26,900 nt of DNA from JACMJP01 sp046160675 (GTDB taxonomy: Bacteria > Bacteroidota > Bacteroidia > Chitinophagales > BACL12), in NCBI GenBank assembly GCA_046160675.1, contig JBJXHH010000030.1, positions 1-26,900 of the forward strand, in the 5' to 3' direction. Of this stretch, positions 1 through 7,579 are shown piece after piece (positions within the stretch are counted from its first letter, which is position 1; each line of letters starts with the position of its first letter). Below the pieces are notes generated by a model that was not told the origin of the DNA, made no database searches, and saw nothing but the letters and a program-made list of their open reading frames with translations. Both the position numbers and the translations under genes were made by a program.

Positions 1-795
1 ATAAAAATTCATCCTGAACTGAAAGCTGAACTGGAAGTTTTTGAGCTTACAAAACTAAAACCAGACATGAGCATTGTGTTTGCTAACAAAGAAATGCTGA
101 AGAAACAAGAAGCCGGAAGAGTAATAGCAATGAATACTTGGGGAAAATATGCTGTAGGAATTGCTGCTATGCTTATGTTGTTTATCGGCATCAAGTTTTT
201 TAATTCCTCAGATACGACCACTTCGGGCACTGAGTATTCATCACATACAATTGAAAAGCCTGCATTTGCACTCAAACCTACAGAGTCTTTTACAGAGGGA
301 TCGGATTCAATAAATTCAGTTGATAAAATTCAACCTGTAAATTCTTCAAATAAATTTTTATTTGCTGATGTACAACAGCAGCCGGCAGACACAGCAGGAG
401 GAGATTCAGAACAACAAACCCAGAAGAAGAATGTTGCAGGAAATAAAGCCCATCAACATGTTATTGATATTCATATGGCGACTAATGCTGTAGAACTTGC
501 TTCTATTGAAAAATTGGATTTTGTGAAACACAGAGGTAGAATTGAGCGAGACCTTAATAAAACAAATAGTAATTACATCTATGCAAACTATGTTGAGCCC
601 TATCTTAGAAAACAGGAGAATAATTCTATCATTGACAGGTACAATAATACAATGGCGTTTGCTGAGAGTATTGGCAGTATTCTTGGACTTGGTAAGGAGG
701 AAAATATCAACCCATCAAATGACGACAAAGTGAAAGAAACACATATTAAAATTTTTGATATCGAATATTATAACAGAAAAAAAACAGATAAATAA
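1..795 (+). CDS. Anti-sigma-factor-like membrane protein (5' end missing)
   Basis: The reading frame is open from base 1, so the true start lies upstream and only the C-terminal 264 codons are present. The first residues read IKIHPELKAELEVFELTKLK and then PDMSIVFANKE, the pattern of Bacteroidota proteins whose short cytosolic N-terminal domain precedes one membrane helix and which sit next to ECF sigma genes. The single membrane helix is about residues 52-67 of the visible part (VGIAAMLMLFIGIKFF). The remaining ~195 residues would be periplasmic; they are polar, low in complexity and end in many charged residues. The stop is followed after one base by the start of an outer-membrane barrel gene, so the two are almost certainly cotranscribed. 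The anti-sigma role is inferred from this resemblance and context; no sigma gene is visible. Confidence 0.6.
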   Translation: MKIHPELKAELEVFELTKLKPDMSIVFANKEMLKKQEAGRVIAMNTWGKYAVGIAAMLMLFIGIKFFNSSDTTTSGTEYSSHTIEKPAFALKPTESFTEGSDSINSVDKIQPVNSSNKFLFADVQQQPADTAGGDSEQQTQKKNVAGNKAHQHVIDIHMATNAVELASIEKLDFVKHRGRIERDLNKTNSNYIYANYVEPYLRKQENNSIIDRYNNTMAFAESIGSILGLGKEENINPSNDDKVKETHIKIFDIEYYNRKKTDK

Positions 796-796
796 T

Positions 797-1915
797 ATGA
801 AAAACATGTTTTTAATTGTGGCAATGATTTGTAGCTGTGTTTTGATGAGTCAAAATACACCAAGTCTTCATATCACGGATAATGAAGTTACTATAAAGGA
901 TACAAAGGGAAATACCTGGCTGATCAATGATCTTGGTATCTCTAAGAATGGGGTATTGGTGATTGGAGATGAAGAAATGTACGACGTTGATGCAGCAGGA
1001 GACCTGCAGGATGAGATTGAAGACCTGGAAGACGAGATTCTGGAAGGAGAGCTTACCGAAAGCGATTACGCTGATTTGATGGAGGAACTCTCTGAATTAG
1101 AGGGAGAGTTAGCAGAGTTAGAAGCCTTTTCAATGGATTCTGAAGCAGAGATAGATTCAACTACTATTTCCGTGGGTGAATGGAAGATTACTATCACCGA
1201 AAAAGGAGATGGAAGTGATGATGTAGATTTTTCAATAGGACAGGCGGGAGAAGAGGTCGAACCCATAGAGGATGAAGATCATTATGTAGATAATTTTGAC
1301 ACTGAGTGGTTTTTACTTTCTCTTGGCTACAATACTTTCTTAAATCCTGATATGAAACTTGAGGTAGCCCCGCCTTACGAAGCACTTGGCGACCTAAATT
1401 TCTGGGGCAGCATGGATGTTAATCTTGACTTGTTTAAATCCAGGGTAAGTTTTGGAAATGGGTTTGTAAACTTTAACTATGGGCTTGCATTTGAGTGGCA
1501 TCATTACCGTTTCGACAGGAATTTTACTATCTTACCCGATGTTGATTCGCTGACTTTGGTAGAAGAAACTTTAGAGTACGACAAAAATAAATTCAACACC
1601 ACTCACCTTACTGTTCCATTATCACTCGGCTTTGAAACTAAACCCTGGGATACTGATGAATCATTCCGTATGGGGTTTGGATACAATCCAGGTTTGAGAA
1701 TTAAATGCAAAACAAAACATAAGATTGATGGAAATAGTGATATTGAAAAGGATCAGTTTAATGTGAATGACTTCAGGCAGGAAGTGAACACAACAATTGG
1801 ATACGGGAAGTTTAATGTGTATGCAAGTTATGATCTTACACCCTTGTTTAAAGAAGGGGAAGGGCCGGAATTATATCCCGTTGCCGTAGGAATTATCATT
1901 CGAAGAGGTTTTTGA
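797..1915 (+). CDS. Outer-membrane beta-barrel protein with acidic helical N-terminal region
   Basis: A 372-aa exported protein. The ATG at 797 is chosen because it begins a signal peptide (MKNMFLIVAMICSCVLMSQ); an upstream in-frame ATG at 755 would add a hydrophilic leader overlapping the previous gene. Residues about 67-115 are very acidic, with heptad-like DLxDEIEDLEDE and EELSELEGELAELEAF segments, suggesting a helical or coiled-coil periplasmic domain. From about residue 168 to the end, alternating aromatic and polar stretches with a final segment ending in RRGF look like an eight- to ten-strand outer-membrane barrel. It lies one base after the anti-sigma-like gene and is followed by a strong terminator, so it is probably the last gene of an envelope-stress or ECF-type operon. 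The ligand or function cannot be deduced. Confidence 0.75.
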   Translation: MKNMFLIVAMICSCVLMSQNTPSLHITDNEVTIKDTKGNTWLINDLGISKNGVLVIGDEEMYDVDAAGDLQDEIEDLEDEILEGELTESDYADLMEELSELEGELAELEAFSMDSEAEIDSTTISVGEWKITITEKGDGSDDVDFSIGQAGEEVEPIEDEDHYVDNFDTEWFLLSLGYNTFLNPDMKLEVAPPYEALGDLNFWGSMDVNLDLFKSRVSFGNGFVNFNYGLAFEWHHYRFDRNFTILPDVDSLTLVEETLEYDKNKFNTTHLTVPLSLGFETKPWDTDESFRMGFGYNPGLRIKCKTKHKIDGNSDIEKDQFNVNDFRQEVNTTIGYGKFNVYASYDLTPLFKEGEGPELYPVAVGIIIRRGF

Positions 1916-1938
1916 TCATTACTCAAATAACAAATAGG

Positions 1939-1967
1939 AAAGCAGGCAGATATGCCTGCTTTTTTTT
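1939..1967 (+). terminator. Rho-independent terminator
   Basis: A perfect 8-bp stem, AGCAGGCA (1941-1948) and TGCCTGCT (1953-1960), closes a GATA loop and is followed by seven T residues (1961-1967). The two A residues before the stem can extend it. It sits 23 bases after the barrel gene stop and ends that operon. Confidence 0.93.
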
Positions 1968-1994
1968 GTTTCCGGTTTTTGAAAGTTATTTTTG
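1965..1994 (+). promoter_or_regulatory. Bacteroidota-type promoter of the lipoprotein gene
   Basis: TTTG at 1965-1968 is followed after 18 bases by TATTTTTG at 1987-1994, matching the -33 TTTG / -7 TAnnTTTG consensus. The -33 box lies in the T-tract of the preceding terminator. Only four bases separate the -7 box from the ATG at 1999, so the transcript would have essentially no leader. Confidence 0.75.
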
Positions 1995-1998
1995 CCCA

Positions 1999-2568
1999 AT
2001 GAGTAAGGAAAAAATACTTTTTTTTGGTTTTGTAGCATTGCTATTTTCCATTTCTTGCAATGCCAGAAAACAGTCGCTTAACAATATTTCCGAGTTGCAA
2101 ACAAACCTTGACAGCGTACTCTCAAACAATCCAATTCTTACCCCTGAACAAAAACTACATGCTGATGAATTAATAGCAGCGTATAGTGAATTCGTTGAAA
2201 AATTTCCGGAAGATTCTCTTTCGGCTAAGTTTCTTTTCGAAACCTCAAGGTTAAAACTTATGATCCCTGATTATCCAGCCGCATTAGAGGTTCTTGCATC
2301 TATTCCTGAAAAATATCCCGCAGACGAACAAGCGCCCATTGCCTTATCAACTGCAGCATCTCTTTGTGAAAATGTTTTGCAGGATTGTAATAAAGCCGAG
2401 GAGTATCTGAAACAACTTAAAGAAAAATATCCTGACCATCCTACGGCTGTAAACATTGATCTTCAGATAGAATACGTTTGCGATCCCCAGGGTTATTTAG
2501 AGGCAGTAAGAGGTGGTATAATGGAAAAGGATAGTGTAGCTTCCGAATTAATTAATACTCCGAAATAA
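1999..2568 (+). CDS. Small TPR-like lipoprotein
   Basis: A 189-aa predicted lipoprotein. The ATG at 1999 is preferred over in-frame upstream starts because it lies just behind a strong promoter and begins a signal sequence ending at Cys20 (LLFSISC), after which the protein is soluble. The mature part is helical with paired-helix spacing resembling two or three tetratricopeptide units: EFVEKFPEDSLSAKFLFE, then DYPAALEVLASIPEKYP, then NKAEEYLKQLKEKYPDHP. The helix-turn KYPxxxxA pattern is typical of TPR lipoproteins such as the BamD/CpoB group, but the protein is too short for BamD. Anchoring in the outer or inner membrane and a scaffolding role are inferences. Its last 21 bases overlap the convergent cdaA gene. 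Confidence 0.75.
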   Translation: MSKEKILFFGFVALLFSISCNARKQSLNNISELQTNLDSVLSNNPILTPEQKLHADELIAAYSEFVEKFPEDSLSAKFLFETSRLKLMIPDYPAALEVLASIPEKYPADEQAPIALSTAASLCENVLQDCNKAEEYLKQLKEKYPDHPTAVNIDLQIEYVCDPQGYLEAVRGGIMEKDSVASELINTPK

Positions 2569-3360
2569 AGCCCTTGCGAGAATTCTTTGTAACTCTTCTG
2601 TTGTTATGTTTTGTTTGAGCCTCCCTTCTTTTGCATAAGAAATTTCACCATTTTCTTCTGAAACAACAATAGCTACCGCATCGCTAACCTCGGTAATACC
2701 TACAGCGCTGCGGTGCCTTAAACCTAATCCTGAAGGAAGGTTCGAATTTTCACTAACATTCAGGACACATTTTGCAGATGCAATTTTATGATCAACAATG
2801 ATAACTGCCCCGTCATGCAAAGGAGAGTTTTTATTAAACATACTCTCAATTATCTCTTTACTGATGAATGCATTAATTTGCACACCTGTATTTTGATAAA
2901 ACTGCAGTTTACTGGTTTGAGGCAGCACTAATAAAGCACCGGTCTTTGCATTTGACAGGCGCTGAACTGCAGAAGTAATTTCAAGTACATCTTTTTGCTG
3001 AAGATCTCCTTCTTTAATCTTCGTAAATGTGAGCCTTCGCCAAAAATCAATTTTATAAACATCACTACTGCGCCCGACATATAATAAAAACCTTCTCACT
3101 TCCGGTTGAAAAACTACAAGCAAAGCAAGCACTCCCACACCTATAAATGCGCCGAGTATTTCGCCCATGAGTTTCATATCGAGCGCCTTGGCAACTAACG
3201 AAAGCAGGTAAATTACCAGCAGACCAATAAAAATATTATACGCCAAACTTCCCCGCACAAGCTTGTAGAGCTGGAAAAGTATAAATGCCATCAGGAGAAT
3301 GTCAATGACATCAATGAGTGTAATTTCTAGAAATCCAATCTTTATAAAAAGGGTAATCAT
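2548..3360 (-). CDS. cdaA: Diadenylate cyclase (c-di-AMP synthase), CdaA type
   Basis: Joins two ATP molecules to make the second messenger cyclic di-AMP. The 270-aa length and layout fit CdaA/DacA: three N-terminal membrane helices (about residues 15-35, 40-57 and 65-84) followed by a cytosolic DAC domain. The catalytic signatures are visible as LHDGAVII (DGA at 183-185) and LRHRSAVGI (RHR at 215-217). The start overlaps the folP stop by four bases (ATGA), so the two genes are translationally coupled. In Firmicutes cdaA is paired with the regulator CdaR and with glmM; here it is paired with folP, an arrangement common in Bacteroidota. c-di-AMP usually controls potassium and osmolyte balance and wall integrity; no target or phosphodiesterase gene is in view. 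Confidence 0.95.
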   Translation of the reverse strand: MITLFIKIGFLEITLIDVIDILLMAFILFQLYKLVRGSLAYNIFIGLLVIYLLSLVAKALDMKLMGEILGAFIGVGVLALLVVFQPEVRRFLLYVGRSSDVYKIDFWRRLTFTKIKEGDLQQKDVLEITSAVQRLSNAKTGALLVLPQTSKLQFYQNTGVQINAFISKEIIESMFNKNSPLHDGAVIIVDHKIASAKCVLNVSENSNLPSGLGLRHRSAVGITEVSDAVAIVVSEENGEISYAKEGRLKQNITTEELQRILARALFRSIN

Positions 3361-4223
3361 TCTTGTAACTCCGGGTTAAGATGTTCTACTATCTGGATCA
3401 CCTCCATCGCTTCCTTTACATCATGTACTCTTAAAATATTTGCGCCTTTCAAAAGTAAAATTGCATGCAGGGCTGTTGTTCCATTTAATGCTTTTTCGGG
3501 GTTTATTTTAAGAACTTTACAGATTATACTTTTCCTTGAGATACCTGCCAGGATTGGAAAGCCGAGAAGCTGAAATGTTTCCAACCGGTTTGCAAGTTCA
3601 TAATTCTGTTCTACATTTTTCCCAAAACCGAAACCCGGATCAACTACAATTTCATGTATTCCTTTCGTAGAAATTTCTCGGCATTTTTGTAATAAGAAAG
3701 TAAACACTTCTTCAGTAATATTTTTATATGTGGGATTTTGCTGCATAGTTTTAGGAGTTCCCTGCATATGCATAAGAATATAAGGTACTTGAGACTTTGC
3801 ACAAACTGAAATAATATTCTCTTCAATACCTCCTGCGGAGATGTCATTGATCATGTCAGCACCATGGCTTATACCCTCCTCCGCAACTTTTGCATGCACA
3901 GTGTCAAGAGAGACAGGAATAGTAAAATGTTTTTTAACCGCATCAAGAATAGGTAAAACCCTTCTTAGTTCTTCTTTAACATCAATTATCTCAGCACCGG
4001 GTCTGCTGCTCATTCCGCCAATATCTAATATTGAAGCGCCTTCTTCAATCATTTTTTCGGTTTGCTTAAGCGCATGGGTAATACCTATATACTGCCCACC
4101 GTCGTAAAAAGAATCTGGCGTCACATTTAAGATTCCCATCACTTTAGGTGTTGATAAATCGAGAAGTCGGCCGCCGAGTTTCAGCGTTTTATGCGGGTAG
4201 AAATATGTAGTTTTGCCGAACAT
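3357..4223 (-). CDS. folP: Dihydropteroate synthase
   Basis: Condenses 6-hydroxymethyl-7,8-dihydropterin pyrophosphate with p-aminobenzoate to dihydropteroate in folate synthesis; the target of sulfonamides. The 288-aa protein has the full set of DHPS motifs of a TIM barrel: GILNVTPDSFYDGG (30-43), LDIGGMSSRPGA (66-77), SLDT (105-108), MINDISAG (124-131), VDPGFGFGK (194-202), a Lys in SRKSI (229-233) and RVHDV (265-269). The start is the ATG at 4223, with a good -7 element 28 bases upstream. It is the first gene of a two-gene operon with cdaA. No resistance-type insertion is apparent in the loops, though this cannot be judged firmly by eye. Confidence 0.96.
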   Translation of the reverse strand: MFGKTTYFYPHKTLKLGGRLLDLSTPKVMGILNVTPDSFYDGGQYIGITHALKQTEKMIEEGASILDIGGMSSRPGAEIIDVKEELRRVLPILDAVKKHFTIPVSLDTVHAKVAEEGISHGADMINDISAGGIEENIISVCAKSQVPYILMHMQGTPKTMQQNPTYKNITEEVFTFLLQKCREISTKGIHEIVVDPGFGFGKNVEQNYELANRLETFQLLGFPILAGISRKSIICKVLKINPEKALNGTTALHAILLLKGANILRVHDVKEAMEVIQIVEHLNPELQE

Positions 4224-4250
4224 TTAGAAGACATTTTTATACAAGTAAGT

Positions 4251-4258
4251 CAAAAATA
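4251..4258 (-). promoter_or_regulatory. -7 element of the folP-cdaA operon
   Basis: On the minus strand this reads TATTTTTG, a full match to TAnnTTTG, 28 bases before the folP ATG. At the expected 18-base spacing the -33 box is only TGTG. It occupies most of the 35-base gap between the divergent folP and DUF1599 genes and abuts the latter's start codon. Confidence 0.65.
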
Positions 4259-4813
4259 ATGAATCCGCAAGTAGTGCACACAGGCAGGCAATATGAAGAG
4301 GCGATGCAGGAATGCAGAAATATCTTTCAAAAGAAGATAAGAGATTATGGCACCTCCTGGCGAATTCTACGTCCGCAATCGCTTACCGACCAGATTTTTA
4401 TAAAGGCTCAACGTATCAGAACCCTAGAGCAATCCGGAGTTCAAAAAATTCATGAAAGTATTGATGATGAATTTAGGGGAATTGTCAATTATGCAATTAT
4501 CGCTTTGATTCAACTTGAATTAGGGGAAAGTGATGAATATTCCATCGCAGAAGAGTTGGCGCTAAGCATGTATGATGCTTATGCTGCCAAAATAAAAAGC
4601 CTGATGGAAGCGAAAAATCATGATTATGGGGAGGCATGGCGAAATATGCGTACAAGTTCATTTACAGATCTTATCCTTATGAAAATCTTGCGGGTAAAAC
4701 AAATAGAAGAGAATGAAGGGAAAACAGAAATAAGTGAGGGTATAGCATCACATTATATTGACATGGTTAATTATTCAATTTTTGCTTTAATTAAAATAAA
4801 AGAACAGCAATGA
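4259..4813 (+). CDS. DUF1599 protein (nucleotide-modification-associated domain, duplicated)
   Basis: A 184-aa soluble protein made of two copies of one domain. Copy 1 (about residues 12-90) contains DYGTSWRILRPQSLTDQI and copy 2 (about 105-180) contains DYGEAWRNMRTSSFTDLI; each is followed by a Lys/Arg-rich helix (KAQRIRTLE, KILRVKQIE) and a VNY segment. This is the DUF1599 family, also called nucleotide modification associated domain 1, named for domain associations rather than a proven reaction. In Bacteroidota it is regularly found next to folP and before the BT_3928-type gene, exactly as here. The next gene overlaps by four bases (ATGA), implying coupled translation. Its biochemical activity is unknown. 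Confidence 0.88.
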   Translation: MNPQVVHTGRQYEEAMQECRNIFQKKIRDYGTSWRILRPQSLTDQIFIKAQRIRTLEQSGVQKIHESIDDEFRGIVNYAIIALIQLELGESDEYSIAEELALSMYDAYAAKIKSLMEAKNHDYGEAWRNMRTSSFTDLILMKILRVKQIEENEGKTEISEGIASHYIDMVNYSIFALIKIKEQQ

Positions 4814-6486
4814 AAAAAGGTTTACTTTGGTTATTCAGAATTTTTGTTGGTGTATTATTTATTTTTTCAGGATTAATAAAGGCAAATGACCCAGTAGGAT
4901 TTGCAATTAAGCTGGATGAATATTTTGAATTGTTTGCTGAGGCCGGTGGTTTATTTTCTTTTTTCAAAAGCGAATGGCTTTTAAACTCAACTGTTCATCT
5001 TGCATCATTCATCTGTATTCTTGAAGTTGCCCTTGGAGTTTGCCTTCTTATAGGGCTTTGGAAGAACCTGGTAGCATGGTTGTTACTACTCATGATGTTA
5101 TTTTTTACTTGGCTGACCGGCTATTCTGCAGTTACCGGGAGTGTTACGGATTGCGGATGTTTCGGTGATGCCATTCCTCTTACTCCCTGGCAATCTTTTT
5201 ATAAAGACATATTACTTACAGTTCTAATCTTGTACATATTTTTCATGCGGAAGCATATTAAACCACTTTTCAATACTGTACTTGGATTTGCTTTGTTTTT
5301 TATCACTTCAGCATTTACGCTTTGGGTAACAGTACATGTACAGAAGCATGATGTTTTTAAGGATTTTCGCCCTTATGCCATAGGTGAAAACATCAGGCAA
5401 AATATGCTAATACCAGAAAATGCAGAGCCGTCGATTGTGCAAATGACATATATTTATAGAAACAAATCCACCAATGAGACCCAGGAAATAAAAATGCGTA
5501 CAGATGAAGACACAAAGACAGAAATGGATGTAATTACAAGTTTATCAGCAGATAAAAATTGGCAGTTTGTAGAGCGTAAAGATAAAGTGATTAAAAAGGG
5601 ATTTATCCCGAAAATATCCGACTTCGCAGTGATAAATGAGGTGGAGGAAGACATAACGGAAAGTGTATTAACTTATGATGATTATATTTTTGTAGTTATT
5701 TCACCTGATCTTGATAAAACAAATATCGGTGCATGGCATAAAATAAATGAATTACAAAAATCTGCAGAAGCTGAGCAGATTTCCACTTTTGCACTGGTTA
5801 GCAATAATACAAATGAAATTGAAGCTTTCAGGCATGCTCATAATACTGCATTTCCATTTTACAAAGGAGATTACAAAGTTTGTTTAACCATCACAAGAAT
5901 GAATCCCGGCATTATGTTGATCAAGAACGCTGTTGTGATAGATAAATGGGCCTGGCGGGATTTACCAGACTTTGCTACTATAAAAGCGGAACATTTTGCA
6001 AACAGGCAGATTCCTGAAAATTCATTTATAAATCAAAAGCCGAGGGAATTGTTTACTGAAGGTGAAGATGTGCTTACAAAAATTAACGCATCCACAGAAC
6101 CTTACAATGGGTTTACTCTACTGGATGAAAATGCTAATGATTTCACTCAACCGATATTAGGCAATGACTCTGTACCAGTATATATGTTGCTGTTTACTGA
6201 TATGACCAAAGTTACCCAGGATAGTTATGCTGCTTTGTCGCCTGTTATGAAAAATTTAGAGGAGGCAAAAGCAAATTGGTTTGTGGTAAGTGTAAGTGAC
6301 TTGGAACTTGTGCAACAAATGGCAGACGCAGCAAAGATCCCATTCAGAAAGTATAACTCAGACGGAGATATTTTGAGGCAGATTATGGAAGAAAATACAG
6401 GGATTGTGGTGTTGGAAAAAGGTATAGTGGTGAAAAAATACAGGGAAGGGCAAATACCATCTGCTGAGGAAATTCTTGTTGAATAA
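4810..6486 (+). CDS. BT_3928-type DoxX-like membrane protein with thioredoxin-like modules
   Basis: A 558-aa inner-membrane protein. Residues 1-180 form a DoxX/MauE-like bundle with membrane segments near 8-26, 60-82, 86-108, 130-147 and 156-176; TDCGCFGDAIPLTPWQSFYK (113-132) is the family hallmark and holds its only close Cys pair. Residues about 255-395 resemble a thioredoxin fold that has lost CxxC (YIFVVISPDL at the first strand, then NPGIMLIKNAVVIDKWAWRD). A second Cys-less thioredoxin-like unit spans about 430-558 (MLLFTDMTK, then NTGIVVLEKGIVVKKY). Many relatives have only the first, so the C-terminal unit may be an extension. It overlaps the DUF1599 gene by four bases. The function is unproven; a link to redox or membrane homeostasis is only suggested by the fold. 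Confidence 0.85.
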   Translation: MKKGLLWLFRIFVGVLFIFSGLIKANDPVGFAIKLDEYFELFAEAGGLFSFFKSEWLLNSTVHLASFICILEVALGVCLLIGLWKNLVAWLLLLMMLFFTWLTGYSAVTGSVTDCGCFGDAIPLTPWQSFYKDILLTVLILYIFFMRKHIKPLFNTVLGFALFFITSAFTLWVTVHVQKHDVFKDFRPYAIGENIRQNMLIPENAEPSIVQMTYIYRNKSTNETQEIKMRTDEDTKTEMDVITSLSADKNWQFVERKDKVIKKGFIPKISDFAVINEVEEDITESVLTYDDYIFVVISPDLDKTNIGAWHKINELQKSAEAEQISTFALVSNNTNEIEAFRHAHNTAFPFYKGDYKVCLTITRMNPGIMLIKNAVVIDKWAWRDLPDFATIKAEHFANRQIPENSFINQKPRELFTEGEDVLTKINASTEPYNGFTLLDENANDFTQPILGNDSVPVYMLLFTDMTKVTQDSYAALSPVMKNLEEAKANWFVVSVSDLELVQQMADAAKIPFRKYNSDGDILRQIMEENTGIVVLEKGIVVKKYREGQIPSAEEILVE

Positions 6487-6494
6487 ACGTAATA

Positions 6495-7568
6495 TTGGTA
6501 AAGTATATTTTAAAGAAAATTTTTGCAGGAATATTTGTTCTTCTTGGTGTAATAGTGTTGGTATTTTTTCTGTTCCAGTTAATCAGGTTCAACCCGGCTT
6601 ATTCCGCTGCCGGCGAACAGGCAAGTGAACAGACTGTGAAAAATATTACAAAAGAGTTTGGACTTGATCAAACTTTAGGGAAACAGCTTCTCCGATACCT
6701 AAACGATCTTTCACCATTATCCTTTCATGCAACAAAAGATTCAACAAACATTTTTTTCCTGGATGATAAAAAATATACCTACGCAAAACTCCTTGGAGTA
6801 ACTAATACAGTTGTTGTCGTAAAATATCCGTACCTCGGAAGGTCATTTCAAACAAACCGAAGTGTGGTTGATCTTCTGCAAGAAAGAATCCCTAATACAC
6901 TTGTGCTTGCGTTTTCAGCGATGTTGTTTGCAACTTTTTTGGGTATCCTTCTTGGGGTTATAGCATCTGTTAAGCCAAACTCTTTGACGGACAATATATG
7001 CACTGCAGGCTCTGTTCTCGGCATTTCCCTCCCTTCATTTTTTGCTGCTATTGTATTGCAACTCATCTTTGCTTATATGCTGGCATCTGTTACCGGGCTG
7101 CATCTCACGGGAGATTTATTTGTAACAGATGCTTACACAGGTGAAGAATACTTTTCATTTCGAAATTTAATTCTGCCAGCGATTGCACTTGGAATACGCC
7201 CTGTAGCTGTGATAACACAAATTACAAGAAGCAGCATGCTGGAAGTAATTCATGCTGATTATGTTCGTACAGCTTATGCAAAGGGGCTTGATAAAAACAC
7301 AATATTGTTCAAACATAGTTTGCGCAATGCATTAATTCCGGTGATAACGTCAGTAACAGGTTGGCTTGCATCTTTGCTTGCAGGAGCTTTTTTTATTGAA
7401 GTAATTTTCCAATATAATGGCCTCGGATTGGAAACCATTAATGCGATAAAAACAAAAGACATTCCTGTAACTATGGGTGCTATGATCTTTACTGCAACTA
7501 TTTTTGTTCTCATAAGTATTATCACCGATATTTTATATAGAGTAGTTGATCCAAGAATAAGAACTTAA
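6495..7568 (+). CDS. DppB-like ABC transporter permease
   Basis: A 357-aa inner-membrane permease of the dipeptide/oligopeptide/nickel (binding-protein-dependent) type. It has an N-terminal helix (about 8-30), a long extracytoplasmic stretch, then five more helices (about 132-157, 168-198, 223-245, 281-303 and 326-347). The cytoplasmic coupling loop HADYVRTAYAKGLDKNTILF (253-272) and the C-terminal VVDPRIR are diagnostic. No ATG is available: an in-frame TGA lies at 6480-6482 and the only credible start is TTG at 6495, nine bases after the preceding stop. It belongs to the same run of plus-strand genes, but no DppC partner, ATPase or binding protein is in the window, so the partners must be elsewhere. 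The substrate is unknown. Confidence 0.87.
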   Translation: MVKYILKKIFAGIFVLLGVIVLVFFLFQLIRFNPAYSAAGEQASEQTVKNITKEFGLDQTLGKQLLRYLNDLSPLSFHATKDSTNIFFLDDKKYTYAKLLGVTNTVVVVKYPYLGRSFQTNRSVVDLLQERIPNTLVLAFSAMLFATFLGILLGVIASVKPNSLTDNICTAGSVLGISLPSFFAAIVLQLIFAYMLASVTGLHLTGDLFVTDAYTGEEYFSFRNLILPAIALGIRPVAVITQITRSSMLEVIHADYVRTAYAKGLDKNTILFKHSLRNALIPVITSVTGWLASLLAGAFFIEVIFQYNGLGLETINAIKTKDIPVTMGAMIFTATIFVLISIITDILYRVVDPRIRT

Positions 7569-7579
7569 AAGTATAAGTA

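Noticed and set aside
755..796. Earlier in-frame ATG for the barrel gene
   Set aside because: It would put a hydrophilic leader before a clear signal peptide and overlap the upstream gene.
1066..1385. Long open frames on the minus strand opposite the barrel gene
   Set aside because: They lie wholly inside a well-supported coding region and have low-complexity Ser-rich translations, a reflection of its acidic codons.
1912..1998. Earlier in-frame start for the lipoprotein gene
   Set aside because: The added stretch would run through the terminator hairpin and the promoter.
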